DNA from: Nocardiopsis algeriensis
GTDB taxonomy: Bacteria; Actinomycetota; Actinomycetes; Streptosporangiales; Streptosporangiaceae
Direction of reading: 5' to 3'
Length of the DNA stretch: 64,000 bases
Assembly (NCBI RefSeq): GCF_014203695.1
Contig: NZ_JACHJO010000007.1
Coordinates: 236,395 to 300,394 of the forward strand
Part shown: piece by piece, positions 49,620 through 58,031 of the stretch
Layout of the letters: each line of letters begins with the position of its first letter
How positions within the stretch are numbered: the first letter of the stretch is position 1
Made by a program: the position numbers and the translations under genes
The notes under the pieces: generated by a model
Seen by the model: only the letters and a program-made list of their open reading frames with translations
Told to the model about the DNA's origin: nothing
Databases searched by the model: none

Positions 49620-50975
49620 TCACCGCTGGGACCGGGTGTGCCTCCCGGGAGCGGGCCTGGGGACGGGGAAGATGTGCTCGGACACCTCGGAGTGGACCTG
49701 GTGGAGGCGGGTCCGGACGGCGCGGCGGAGCTTGGTGAGGCATTCGACCAGGGTGGTGTCGTCGCCGACCAGGCCGCCCTTGGCGATGGCGGGGGTGCCG
49801 TCGAGGGGACCCCCGCTGAGGTGGCCGTGGACGGCCAGGGGGACGATCTCGCCGCCGATGTCGAAGGCGTGGACGTCCAGTTCGTCCAGCAGGCTCGACA
49901 CCAGGTCGCCGCCGGTGAGGTAGAGGCCGCTGGGCAGGGCGTGGGTCTCGTTGACCACGTCCGCCACCAGGCGGGCGATGCGGACCGGCAGTTCGGCCCT
50001 CGCCTGTGCGGGCATCTCGCCGATCCGGTCGCCGGGGGTGACCACGCGCAGGATGCACAGGTCGGGGAAGACCGAGGAGGTGAGCTGCGCGGCCAGCTCG
50101 GTGGCGACGTCGTCGGCGCGGTCCTCGCACAGGGCCACGGCGTCCAGGTCGATGAAGCGGACCGCTCCCGTGCGTGCCACCGTGGCCAGCTGGCGGCGGG
50201 TGACCTCGGTGGTGCTGGCCACCACTCCCAGGAGGGGGCCGCGCGAACCCGCCTGACCGCGCAGGCGCAGGGCATAGGCGAGCAGGGCGCCGGTGGGGCC
50301 GGGGTCGGCGCAGACCCACACGGTCCCGTCGGCGTGGTGGGCGGCCGCGGCGGCCTCGGCGATGTCGGTGAGCTGCTGCTCGGTGGCGGCGTCGCACAGC
50401 ACGATCGGTTCGTCGCCGGCCAGGAGTTCGGCGGTGAGCATGGTCTGGGTGACCTGGCGGACGGGCACGTGCCGTACCGCCAGAGCCGTCTGGGCGGCGA
50501 GGATCTCCGCGACCGAGCCGGTGGCCATGGGGTGCAGCGGGTCCTGGGCCAGCTCCGTGTCCCCCAGGGGGAAGCCGTTGAGCAGCTGGACGCCGTTCTC
50601 GGTGGTGCGGCCGGCCGCGGGGAAGGCCGGGACGAAGAGCACGCGGACCCGGGTGCCGACCGGGACGCGTTCGCGGACGGCCTGGTAGGTGGCCTCCAGC
50701 TCGGCGCCGATGTTGCCGCGCAGGGTCGAGTCGGTGCGCTTGACCACCAGACCCACCGGCCACACGGCCTCGACCACGTCGGTGACCAGGTCGGCGGCCT
50801 GCTCGGCGGGGACGTGGCGGCTGTCCAGGTTGGCCACCACCACGTCGTAGTCGCCCTCGACCTGGCTGACGTGCTCAGGTGTCACCGTGGCCACACGCAT
50901 TCCGGTCCGGGCGAACCTGGCACCGGTGGCGTTGGCACCGGTGAGCTCGTCTGCGACCACGAGGACCTGGGCCAC
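49620..50975 (-). CDS. Four-carbon acid sugar kinase family protein
   Basis: 451 aa from GTG 50975 with AAGGAGG five nt upstream. It has the N-terminal substrate domain (VVADELTGANATGARFA, VVANLDSRHV, KRTDSTLRGNIGAE) and the C-terminal nucleotide domain (YLTGGDLVSSLLDEL, GLVGDDTTLVECL) of DUF1537/OtnK kinases. These phosphorylate threonate, erythronate, 3-oxo-tetronate or similar acids. No partner aldolase or dehydrogenase specific for those acids is adjacent except the Gfo/Idh gene 50 bp upstream, which is co-directional. Cytoplasmic. Confidence 0.88.
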   Translation of the reverse strand: MAQVLVVADELTGANATGARFARTGMRVATVTPEHVSQVEGDYDVVVANLDSRHVPAEQAADLVTDVVEAVWPVGLVVKRTDSTLRGNIGAELEATYQAVRERVPVGTRVRVLFVPAFPAAGRTTENGVQLLNGFPLGDTELAQDPLHPMATGSVAEILAAQTALAVRHVPVRQVTQTMLTAELLAGDEPIVLCDAATEQQLTDIAEAAAAAHHADGTVWVCADPGPTGALLAYALRLRGQAGSRGPLLGVVASTTEVTRRQLATVARTGAVRFIDLDAVALCEDRADDVATELAAQLTSSVFPDLCILRVVTPGDRIGEMPAQARAELPVRIARLVADVVNETHALPSGLYLTGGDLVSSLLDELDVHAFDIGGEIVPLAVHGHLSGGPLDGTPAIAKGGLVGDDTTLVECLTKLRRAVRTRLHQVHSEVSEHIFPVPRPAPGRHTRSQR

Positions 50976-51025
50976 GTCAGCCTCCTTCGGTGGGACTCAC
51001 CTCCCAACATAGGCCCATGGAAAGG

Positions 51026-52096
51026 TCACTCCAGCCGCACGACGGAACCGGTGCGCGCGCTGCGGCGGGCGGCCTCGATGATCTCGAGGCCGTGGGTGAC
51101 CTCGTGCGGGTCGACCGGCAGCGGGTCGCCCTCGCCCACCGCGTCCCGGACCCCGGCGTAGAACTCCTGATAGGCGCCGCGTGCACTGGGTACCCGGCGG
51201 GTGGAGCCCTCCGTGTCCAGCACCCCCCAGGACGACTCGGGCATCACGCCCCAGTCGTCGGCGTCGGGGCGCTCGCCCGCCGTGAGGCGGGCCTCCTGGG
51301 CGTCCATGCCGTGGCTGGTGAAGGCGCCCGCGTCGCCCAGGACGCGGAAGCGCGGGCCGTTCTGCGCGGCGACCGCGCTCATCCACAGGTGGGAGCGGGT
51401 CCCGCGGGCGTGCTGCAGGGCGAGGAAGACGTCGTCGTCGGCCTGCACCCCCTCGCGGAGGGTGTCCACCTCGGCGTAGACGGAGGAGACCGGGCCGAAC
51501 AGGTTGACCGCCTGGTCGATGAGGTGCGGCCCCAGGTCGTAGAGCAGGCCGGCCCCGGCCTCCACCCCGCCGCTCTCGCGCCAGGTCCCCTTGGCCTGCG
51601 GGCGCCAGCGCTCGAAGCGCGACTCGAACCGGTGCACCCGGCCCAGGGCGCCTTCCTCGACCAGGCCCCACAGGGTGAGGAAGTCGGCGTCCCAGCGGCG
51701 GTTCTGGTAGACGGTCAGCACCCGGCCCAGCTTCTCGGCCAGGTCGGTGAGCTCGCGGGCGTCGGCGGAGGTGAGTGCGAACGGCTTGTCCACCACGACG
51801 TCCAGGCCGTTCTCCAGCGCGGCCCGGGCCAGCGGGGCGTGGGTGTCGTTGGGCGTGGTGACCACGGCGATCTCGTAGCGGTCGGCGTGCGCCCACAGGT
51901 CCGCGACGGTCGGGTGGACCACGGCACCGGGGTAGCGCTCGCGCACCGCGCGGGCCCGCTCGGGGTTACCGGTGACCACCGCCGCCAGGCGCAGGCCCGG
52001 GACGGCGTCGATCAGCGGCGCGTGGAAGACCTCGCCGCCCTTGCCGTAACCGATGAGTGCGACGTGCAGCTCGGGATCCCTGGATGCGTTCGACAT
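51026..52096 (-). CDS. Gfo/Idh/MocA-family oxidoreductase
   Basis: 356 aa. The NAD(P)-binding fold starts at VALIGYGKGGEVFHAPLI, with VVTTPNDTHAPLARAALENG and the family motif VVVDKPFALT; DLGPHLIDQAVNLFG carries the catalytic-region His. Family members oxidise or epimerise sugars, inositols or sugar derivatives. It is the first gene of a minus-strand pair with the four-carbon acid sugar kinase and diverges from the ABC importer across a 312-bp region with an inverted repeat. Substrate unknown. Confidence 0.9.
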   Translation of the reverse strand: MSNASRDPELHVALIGYGKGGEVFHAPLIDAVPGLRLAAVVTGNPERARAVRERYPGAVVHPTVADLWAHADRYEIAVVTTPNDTHAPLARAALENGLDVVVDKPFALTSADARELTDLAEKLGRVLTVYQNRRWDADFLTLWGLVEEGALGRVHRFESRFERWRPQAKGTWRESGGVEAGAGLLYDLGPHLIDQAVNLFGPVSSVYAEVDTLREGVQADDDVFLALQHARGTRSHLWMSAVAAQNGPRFRVLGDAGAFTSHGMDAQEARLTAGERPDADDWGVMPESSWGVLDTEGSTRRVPSARGAYQEFYAGVRDAVGEGDPLPVDPHEVTHGLEIIEAARRSARTGSVVRLE

Positions 52097-52300
52097 GGTT
52101 CCAATCTAAGGCCCTGTTTTTCGGATCATCTCGGGCTGCACGGCCACCGGACGCCCCCTTGCCGCGGCGGAGAGCTTGCGAGGCCGGCCGGGCCGAGCTG
52201 CGCTCTCCGACTCGCGAGGAGACGCCTGGTCGGCCGTTCGCGGGGGGATCGGCTCCGCCGATGCGGCGAGAGCATCCGAAGAACACGGCCTGAGGCCCCG

Positions 52301-52336
52301 CTACGTTTCGTCATCGTTACGAAAGTAGTTGCGAAA
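52301..52336. promoter_or_regulatory. Operator-like inverted and direct repeats between Gfo/Idh and ABC genes
   Basis: CTAC-G-TTTCGT (52301-52311) and ACGAAAGTAG (52319-52328) pair with a single bulged G. The right side also forms a direct repeat, GTTACGAAA (52316-52324) and GTTGCGAAA (52328-52336). The site lies in the 312-bp divergent gap, about 73 bp before the lipoprotein start. AT-rich sequence after it probably holds the ABC promoter. No repressor gene is adjacent. The rest of the gap (52097-52300) holds GC-rich imperfect repeats only. Confidence 0.55.
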
Positions 52337-52408
52337 TTTGTAGACATTTTCACTGATAGTGGATTGCATCGGATTCGGCATGCCGTGGGTCACACAAGGG
52401 AGAGCTCC

Positions 52409-53752
52409 ATGCTGAGAAGAGACAGCACCCGCCGTCTGGCGGTGGCAGGCGTCGTCCTCCTCGCGGCCTCAGGCTGCGGCTACCTCAGTGGCGAGGGCGG
52501 GGCCGGTGGAGGCGGTGACGCCTCCGGCATCGACTGCAGCCCCTACGAGCAGTGGGAGGACATCGGCGGCAGCGTCAGCCTCTACTCGTCCATCCGCGAC
52601 GAGGAGGCCGAGCGGATGGACCGTTCCTGGGCCGACTTCGAGGCGTGCACCGGGATCGACATCAAGCACGAGGGCAGCGGTGAGTTCGAGGCGCAGCTGC
52701 CCATCCGCCTCGAGGGCGGCAACGCCCCCGACCTGGCGCTGATCCCGCAGCCCGGGCTCCTGGAGCGCGTCGTCTCCGACGGCCACGCGGTGCCCGTCTC
52801 CGATGGCGTCAAGGCCAACGTCGAGGAGGGCTGGGGCGAGGACTGGCGCAGCTACGCCACCATCGACGGCGAACTGTACGGCTCGCCCTACGGCGCCAAC
52901 ATGAAGTCGATGGTGTGGTACTCGCCGACGTACTTCTCCGAGAACGGCCACGAGGTCCCCGAGACCTGGGACGACATGGTCGCGCTGAGCGACGAGATCG
53001 CGGAGTCGGGCACCAAGCCCTGGTGCGTGGGCTTCGAGTCCGGGGACGGCACCGGCTGGCCCGGCACCGACTGGATCGAGAACGCGCTGCTGCGCACCGG
53101 CGGCACCGAGACCTACAACCAGTGGGTCTCCCACGAGATCCCCTTCGACGACCCGAAGGTCGCCGAGGCCTTCGACCTGGCCGACGGCATCGTCCGCAAC
53201 CCCGACTACGTCAACGGTACGTTCGGCGACATGGAGAGCATCGCGATCACCTCCTTCCAGGAGGCCGGTCTGCCCCTGCTGGACGGCGGCTGCGCGATGT
53301 ACCTGATGGGCTCGTTCTACTCCGCGCAGTTCGGCGAGGACGTGGAGGTCGGCGAGGACGGTGACGTCTACGGCTTCGTCCTGCCCCCGCTGGAGGCCGG
53401 CGCCGAGGTGCCGGTGATGGGCGGCGGCGAGTTCGCCGTGCCGTTCGCCGACCGCCCCGAGGTCGCCGCGGTCCACGAGTACCTGTCCACGCCGGAGTAC
53501 GCCAACAGCCGCGCTTCCGAGGGCGCCTGGGTCTCGGCGAACCAGAACATGGACACGTCGGTCATCGAGGACCCCGCCTCGCAGTTCGCCGCCGAGGTCC
53601 TGCTCGCGGAGGACACCGTGTTCCACTTCGACGCCAGCGACTCCATGCCCGCCTCCGTCGGGACGGACGCCTTCTGGACCGGCATGATCGACTGGGTGAC
53701 CGGCTCCTCCACCGACGAGGTCCTGGAGGCCATCGAGTCCGCCTGGCCGTAA
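52409..53752 (+). CDS. ABC sugar-type substrate-binding lipoprotein
   Basis: 447 aa from ATG 52409 (AAGGGAGAG upstream). Signal peptide with lipobox LAASGC|G, then a Gly-rich spacer and a type 1 extracellular solute-binding fold (GSVSLYSSIRDEE, RLEGGNAPDLALIPQPGLL, YGSPYGANMKSMVWYSPTYF, WPGTDWIENALL). It binds an oligosaccharide or glycoside of unknown identity on the cell surface. First gene of the importer operon; a hairpin follows before the permeases, which would raise its level over them. Confidence 0.92.
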   Translation: MLRRDSTRRLAVAGVVLLAASGCGYLSGEGGAGGGGDASGIDCSPYEQWEDIGGSVSLYSSIRDEEAERMDRSWADFEACTGIDIKHEGSGEFEAQLPIRLEGGNAPDLALIPQPGLLERVVSDGHAVPVSDGVKANVEEGWGEDWRSYATIDGELYGSPYGANMKSMVWYSPTYFSENGHEVPETWDDMVALSDEIAESGTKPWCVGFESGDGTGWPGTDWIENALLRTGGTETYNQWVSHEIPFDDPKVAEAFDLADGIVRNPDYVNGTFGDMESIAITSFQEAGLPLLDGGCAMYLMGSFYSAQFGEDVEVGEDGDVYGFVLPPLEAGAEVPVMGGGEFAVPFADRPEVAAVHEYLSTPEYANSRASEGAWVSANQNMDTSVIEDPASQFAAEVLLAEDTVFHFDASDSMPASVGTDAFWTGMIDWVTGSSTDEVLEAIESAWP

Positions 53753-53769
53753 ACACCCGGAAACCCCCG

Positions 53770-53794
53770 CGGGGCCCGGCGAGGCCGGGCCCCG
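53770..53794 (+). terminator. Intra-operon hairpin after the binding-protein gene
   Basis: A perfect 11-bp stem (CGGGGCCCGGC/GCCGGGCCCCG) with loop GAG, 18 bp after the lipoprotein stop and 27 bp before the permease start. Position fits partial termination or 3'-end stabilisation of the binding-protein message. Confidence 0.75.
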
Positions 53795-53821
53795 TCCCCT
53801 TCCAGGTACAAGGGACCGACC

Positions 53822-54799
53822 ATGGAGTTCTCCTTCCTGAACGAGCTTCCCAAGATCGTGTGGATGCTCATCGGGATCGCCGTCTTCCTCGCCGTCATCG
53901 GACTGCTGCTGGTGCTGGTCGACCTGCCGCGCACCCGGCGGGACCGCTGGCAGGCGTTCCTCTTCCTCGCCCCCGCCCTGCTCCTCCTCCTGGGCGGCAT
54001 CGTCTATCCGGGCGTGCGCACCACCCTCCTGTCCTTCTACGACCGCTCGGGCGAGACGTTCGTGGGGCTGGACAACTACCTGTGGATGTTCGAGCGCCCC
54101 GAGATCCTCCAGGTGCTGTTCAACACCCTGCTGTGGGTGCTGTTCGCACCGCTGCTGTCCACCGCCATCGGGCTGGTGTACTCGGTGCTGGTGGATCGCT
54201 CCCGGTTCGAGCCGATCGCCAAGTCGCTGGTGTTCATGCCGATGGCGATCTCGTTCGTCGGCGCGAGCATCATCTGGCGCTTCGTGTTCGCCTACCGGCC
54301 CGCCGACCAGGAGCAGTACGGCCTGTTCAACCAGATCGTCGTGTGGCTGGGCGGTGAGCCCAGGCTGTGGCTGCTCGAACAGCCCATCAACACATTCCTG
54401 CTGATCCTGGTGCTGATCTGGGTGCAGGCCGGGTTCGCCATGGTCGTGCTCTCGGCCGCGATCAAGGCCATCCCCGCCGACATGGTCGAAGCGGCCCGGA
54501 TCGACGGGGCCGGCCCCTTCAACCTGTTCTTCCGCATCACCCTGCCGACGGTGTGGCCGACCCTGCTGGTCGTGTTCATCACCATCACGGTCCAGACGCT
54601 GAAGGTCTTCGACATCGTCCGCACCATGACCGGCGGCAACTACGGGACCAGCGTGATCGCCAACGAGATGTACAGCCAAGCCTTCCAGCAGGGCCAGACC
54701 GGTCAGGGGTCGGCACTGGCCGTGTTCCTGTTCGTACTGGTCATCCCACTGGTCGTGGTACAGATCCGCCGGATGCGCAAGGCGAGGGAGCTGGCATGA
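53822..54799 (+). CDS. ABC sugar-type permease (first)
   Basis: 325 aa. About seven hydrophobic segments, beginning IVWMLIGIAVFLAVIGLLLVL, which is longer than the usual MalF-type N-terminus. The EAA loop is seen in VEAARIDGAGPFNLFFRITLP, which contacts the ATPase. It is an inner-membrane permease subunit pairing with the next gene. Stop and start overlap (ATGA at 54796-54799), so the two permeases are translationally coupled. No ATPase gene is nearby; a shared MsiK-type ATPase encoded elsewhere is usual in actinomycetes. Confidence 0.92.
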   Translation: MEFSFLNELPKIVWMLIGIAVFLAVIGLLLVLVDLPRTRRDRWQAFLFLAPALLLLLGGIVYPGVRTTLLSFYDRSGETFVGLDNYLWMFERPEILQVLFNTLLWVLFAPLLSTAIGLVYSVLVDRSRFEPIAKSLVFMPMAISFVGASIIWRFVFAYRPADQEQYGLFNQIVVWLGGEPRLWLLEQPINTFLLILVLIWVQAGFAMVVLSAAIKAIPADMVEAARIDGAGPFNLFFRITLPTVWPTLLVVFITITVQTLKVFDIVRTMTGGNYGTSVIANEMYSQAFQQGQTGQGSALAVFLFVLVIPLVVVQIRRMRKARELA

Positions 54800-55767
54800 G
54801 CAACAGAACCCCCGAGGTAGAGGCCGCGGCGGCGAACCCCGAGATCCCGGTCCCCCGCGGGAGCGCGGCGGCCCGGGTGCGCCGCAGGCTCAGCGGGTCG
54901 ACGGCGAGCCTGGTCGCGCTCGTCATCGCCGTGGTGTGGACGGTGCCGACCGCGGGCCTGTTCATCTCCTCCTTCCGCCCGGCCGAGCAGATCCGGACCA
55001 GCGGCTGGTGGACGTTCTTCGCCTCCCCCGAGGTGACGCTCGACAACTACCGGGACGTACTGTTCGGCAGTGCCAGCGACGGCAGGCTGGCCAGCTACTT
55101 CGTCAACTCGTTCGTGATCACGCTGCCGGCGACGGTGTTCGTCGTGGGTATCGCGGCTCTGGCCGCCTACGCCCTGGCGTGGACGGACTTCCGCGGCCGC
55201 GACTGGCTCTTCCTGGGGGTCTTCGCGCTCCAGATCGTGCCGCTGCAGATGTCGCTGGTGCCGCTGCTGCGCTTCTTCTCCCAGGGCGTGGTGATCGGCG
55301 GTGTGCAGGTCCTGCCCGCGTGGGAGCTGACCGGCGCCATGGCGTTCACGAACGTGTGGGTGGCACACACGATCTTCGGCCTGCCGCTGGGGATCTTCCT
55401 CCTGCACAACTTCATCGCGCAACTGCCGAAGAGCCTGTTCGAGGCGGCCCGTGTGGACGGCGCCGGACACGGCCGCATCTTCATGCGGATCGTGCTCCCG
55501 CTCATCGTCCCGGCCCTGGTGTCGCTGGGCATCTTCCAGTTCCTCTGGGTGTGGAACGACCTGCTGGTGGCGCTGATCTTCACGGGGAACTCGGCCGAGA
55601 CCGCGCCGCTGACGGTCCGCCTCGCCGAGCTCGCCGGCACCCGGGGCGAGGCCTGGCACCGCCTCACAGCGGGTGCCTTCGTGTCGATGATCATCCCGCT
55701 GCTCGTGTTCTTCCTGCTCCAGCGCTACTTCGTCCGCGGCCTCCTGGCCGGCAGCGTCAAGGGCTGA
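54796..55767 (+). CDS. ABC sugar-type permease (second)
   Basis: 323 aa from ATG 54796, overlapping the previous stop by 4 bp. A cytosolic N-terminus of about 40 residues leads to six membrane helices (ASLVALVIAVVWTVPTAGLF through MIIPLLVFFLLQRYFVRGLL). The EAA loop is LFEAARVDGAGHGRIFMRIVLP. MalG/LacG type. It completes the importer; no glycoside hydrolase or ATPase follows. Confidence 0.92.
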   Translation: MSNRTPEVEAAAANPEIPVPRGSAAARVRRRLSGSTASLVALVIAVVWTVPTAGLFISSFRPAEQIRTSGWWTFFASPEVTLDNYRDVLFGSASDGRLASYFVNSFVITLPATVFVVGIAALAAYALAWTDFRGRDWLFLGVFALQIVPLQMSLVPLLRFFSQGVVIGGVQVLPAWELTGAMAFTNVWVAHTIFGLPLGIFLLHNFIAQLPKSLFEAARVDGAGHGRIFMRIVLPLIVPALVSLGIFQFLWVWNDLLVALIFTGNSAETAPLTVRLAELAGTRGEAWHRLTAGAFVSMIIPLLVFFLLQRYFVRGLLAGSVKG

Positions 55768-56060
55768 CCCCGCCCCCGGCGCCCGAACCGAGCCGCAAAG
55801 GCACGCAAGGGCGCCGGGCCCCACACGAGCACAGCCGCGCCCCAAGGGGTGTGCCGTGAGGGCGCCGGCGGGGTTCTGCAGGAGTGGAGCGAACATCCGA
55901 GGAACGAGGATGTGAGCGCAGCGACGAAGAACCGCGCCTTGAGGGCGCCCGAACCGGGCTGAAGCGAAGCGGAAGCCCAAAGCAAGCACAGTGAGGGCGC
56001 CGGCGGGCGACGGGCGGGCCGAAGCGCAGCGGAGGCCCCAAAGCAAACACGGCCCCCGGC
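55768..56060. repeat. Degenerate intergenic repeats
   Basis: A 293-bp gap between convergent genes. A unit with GAAGCGMAGCGGARGCCC, CAAAGCAARCACRG and GTGAGGGCGCCGGCGG recurs imperfectly, for example near 55850, 55960-55995 and 56018-56052. It also has a hairpin ACATCC/GGATGT near 55890-55912. Repeats of this look are common in intergenic DNA of these actinomycetes; no coding sequence is supported. Confidence 0.55.
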
Positions 56061-56984
56061 TCACGACAGCGCGGCGCGCGCGGCTTCCAGGGTGGTGGTG
56101 CGGTAGGCCGCGCCGAAGAGGCAGACGTGGACCAGCAGCGGGTACAGCTGGTGCAGGGCGACCCGGGAACGCCAGCCCTCGGCGAGGGGAGCGGCCTCGT
56201 TGTAGGCGTCGCGTACCCGGTCGAGGTGCGGAAGCCCGAACAGGGCGAGCATCGCCAGATCGGCCTCCCGGTGGCCGCCGTGGGCGGAGGGGTCGACGAG
56301 GACGGCGTCGGAGTCGCGCCAGATCACGTTGCCGTTCCACAGGTCGCCGTGGACGCGGGCCGGTGGTTCGGGGGCGCCGGCCAGGTCGGGGACGGCGTCG
56401 ACGACCTTCTCGATGATCCGGCCGTCGGCGGGGGTGAGCCCGCCCTGGTCGACGGCCCGGCGCAGAAAGGGGCGCAGGCGCTGCTCGGCGTAGAAGGACG
56501 GCCAGTCCCGCGAGGGCGTGTTGTCCACCGGCAGGGGGCCGATGAAGCCGGGCCACTCGGCTCCGAAGCTGTCGGCCCCGGCCAGGTGCATCCCGGCGAG
56601 CTGCCGCCCCAGCCACTCGGCCGCACGCGGGGTGGGCTCACGCTCCTCCACCCACGGCAGCACGACGATGCGCTCGTCCCAGGCCACGACCTCGATCGCC
56701 GGGGAGCCGAAGGCCTGGCCGAGCCAGTCGAGCCCGCGCGCCTCGGTCGAGAGCACGGGGCTGACGGGGACGCCCCGCGACAGGGACTTGACGAACAGGC
56801 GCGTGCCGTCGACCAGCTCCGCGTAGAAGATGTCCCAGTCGTGGTTGCTGCCCGCTCTGGCCGCCCGGCGCACCTCCCGGCCGAGCAGGGCGGTGAGCCG
56901 CTCGGCCATGGTCCCGCTGACCGGGTCCCGCCGTCGGCCCTCGCCTCCTCCGCCGTCGAAGGCGCGCACGATCTCCTCCTCCAC
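56061..56984 (-). CDS. Fructosamine/ketosamine 3-kinase family protein
   Basis: 307 aa from GTG 56984. A kinase-like fold with VKSLSR (nucleotide lysine), HGDLWNGNVIW (catalytic Asp and Asn) and DPSAHGGHREADLAML. The family phosphorylates protein-bound ketosamines, making them unstable and so reversing glycation; bacterial members prefer ribulosamines or erythrulosamines. It starts 5 bp after the low-molecular-weight phosphatase gene, a pairing that fits a protein-repair operon. Cytoplasmic. Confidence 0.9.
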   Translation of the reverse strand: MEEEIVRAFDGGGGEGRRRDPVSGTMAERLTALLGREVRRAARAGSNHDWDIFYAELVDGTRLFVKSLSRGVPVSPVLSTEARGLDWLGQAFGSPAIEVVAWDERIVVLPWVEEREPTPRAAEWLGRQLAGMHLAGADSFGAEWPGFIGPLPVDNTPSRDWPSFYAEQRLRPFLRRAVDQGGLTPADGRIIEKVVDAVPDLAGAPEPPARVHGDLWNGNVIWRDSDAVLVDPSAHGGHREADLAMLALFGLPHLDRVRDAYNEAAPLAEGWRSRVALHQLYPLLVHVCLFGAAYRTTTLEAARAALS

Positions 56985-56989
56985 CGGCC

Positions 56990-57517
56990 CTACCGCCGCA
57001 ACCGTGCGACGAGTTCACCGGTGAGGCCCTTGGAGGCGGCCTCCACCATGTTGAGGACGGCGGTGAACCCGTCGTCCCCGCCGTAGTAGGGGTCGGGCAC
57101 CTCGGGGTTGCGACCGCTGCCGGGCGCGAAGGACCGGAAGAGTCTCAGCCGTCCGAGGTCGAACCCATGCTTCTCGCCGTGCTCGTCGACGATGCGCCGC
57201 ACCGTGTCGAAATTGTCCAGGTCCATGACCAGGACGAGGTCGCGGGTGACGAGGTGCGAGGGACCGAACTGGCAGGCGGTGTGGTCGGTGAGGTAGCCGT
57301 GGACGCGCAGGGTCGAGGCCGCGCGCGGGTCCATGGCGCCCCCCACGTGCCAGTCGCCCGTGCCCGCGCTGTCCACCTCCACCAGGCCGCCCAGTCCTGC
57401 GCGGTCGATGTCGGCGCGCAGGACCTTCTCGGCCATGGGCGAGCGGCAGATGTTGCCCAGGCACACCACACTGATGCGGTAGGGACCGTCGGGGTCACGC
57501 GGCTCCGGCAGGTTCAT
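56990..57517 (-). CDS. Low-molecular-weight protein tyrosine phosphatase family
   Basis: 175 aa from ATG 57517 (NLPEPRDPDGPYRISVV). The CX5R signature is CLGNICRSP, followed by VEVDSAGTGDWHVGGAMD and the acid loop VPDPYYGG. An upstream in-frame ATG at 57574 overlaps the response-regulator stop (ATGA) and would add 19 residues not seen in the family; it could couple translation. Ribosome sites are weak at both. The gene sits between the regulator and the ketosamine kinase. Substrate may be phosphotyrosine or a ribulosamine 5-phosphate. Confidence 0.9.
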   Translation of the reverse strand: MNLPEPRDPDGPYRISVVCLGNICRSPMAEKVLRADIDRAGLGGLVEVDSAGTGDWHVGGAMDPRAASTLRVHGYLTDHTACQFGPSHLVTRDLVLVMDLDNFDTVRRIVDEHGEKHGFDLGRLRLFRSFAPGSGRNPEVPDPYYGGDDGFTAVLNMVEAASKGLTGELVARLRR

Positions 57518-57570
57518 ACCTCTTACCGTAGCCAAAAACCGCTGCGGCCACTCATGTCCCGCGGCGCGCG

Positions 57571-58005
57571 TCATCCCTGGGGCAGGCGCACCACGGTGAC
57601 GAAGAAGTCGTCTATCTGACGTACGACCTTGATGAACTGCTCGAAGTCGACCGGTTTGGGCACGTAGGCGTTGGCGTGCAGGCGGTAGCTGCGCAGCACG
57701 TCCTCCTCCGCCTCGGAGGTGGTGAGCACCACGACGGGGATGTGCGCGAGCTCCTCGTCGTTCTTGACCTCCTCCAGGACCTCGCGCCCGTCCTTGCGGG
57801 GCAGGTTGAGGTCGAGGAGGACCAGGTGGGGCCGGGGGGCGTCGGCGTACTCGCCCTCACGGCGCAGGAAGCGCAGGGCCTCGACGCCGTCGGAGACCAC
57901 GTGCAGGCGGTTGCCCAGCTTGTGTTCCTCGAACGCCTCCTTGGTCATCAGGACGTCACCGGGATCGTCCTCGACCAGCAGCACCTCGATGGGATGCACC
58001 AACAT
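57571..58005 (-). CDS. Stand-alone response regulator receiver protein
   Basis: 144 aa from ATG 58005; an in-frame TTG at 58017 is an alternative. Receiver domain only: acidic pair VEDDPGD, phosphoacceptor Asp in [11 protein letters not shown], Thr in [10 protein letters not shown] and Lys in VPKPVD. No output domain, as in Rcp1-like regulators that pass phosphate onward. It is 26 bp after the CHASE3 histidine kinase gene, its probable partner. Confidence 0.92.
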   Translation of the reverse strand: MLVHPIEVLLVEDDPGDVLMTKEAFEEHKLGNRLHVVSDGVEALRFLRREGEYADAPRPHLVLLDLNLPRKDGREVLEEVKNDEELAHIPVVVLTTSEAEEDVLRSYRLHANAYVPKPVDFEQFIKVVRQIDDFFVTVVRLPQG

Positions 58006-58031
58006 GACCTCGCTCAAGCTCCAGACCCCTG

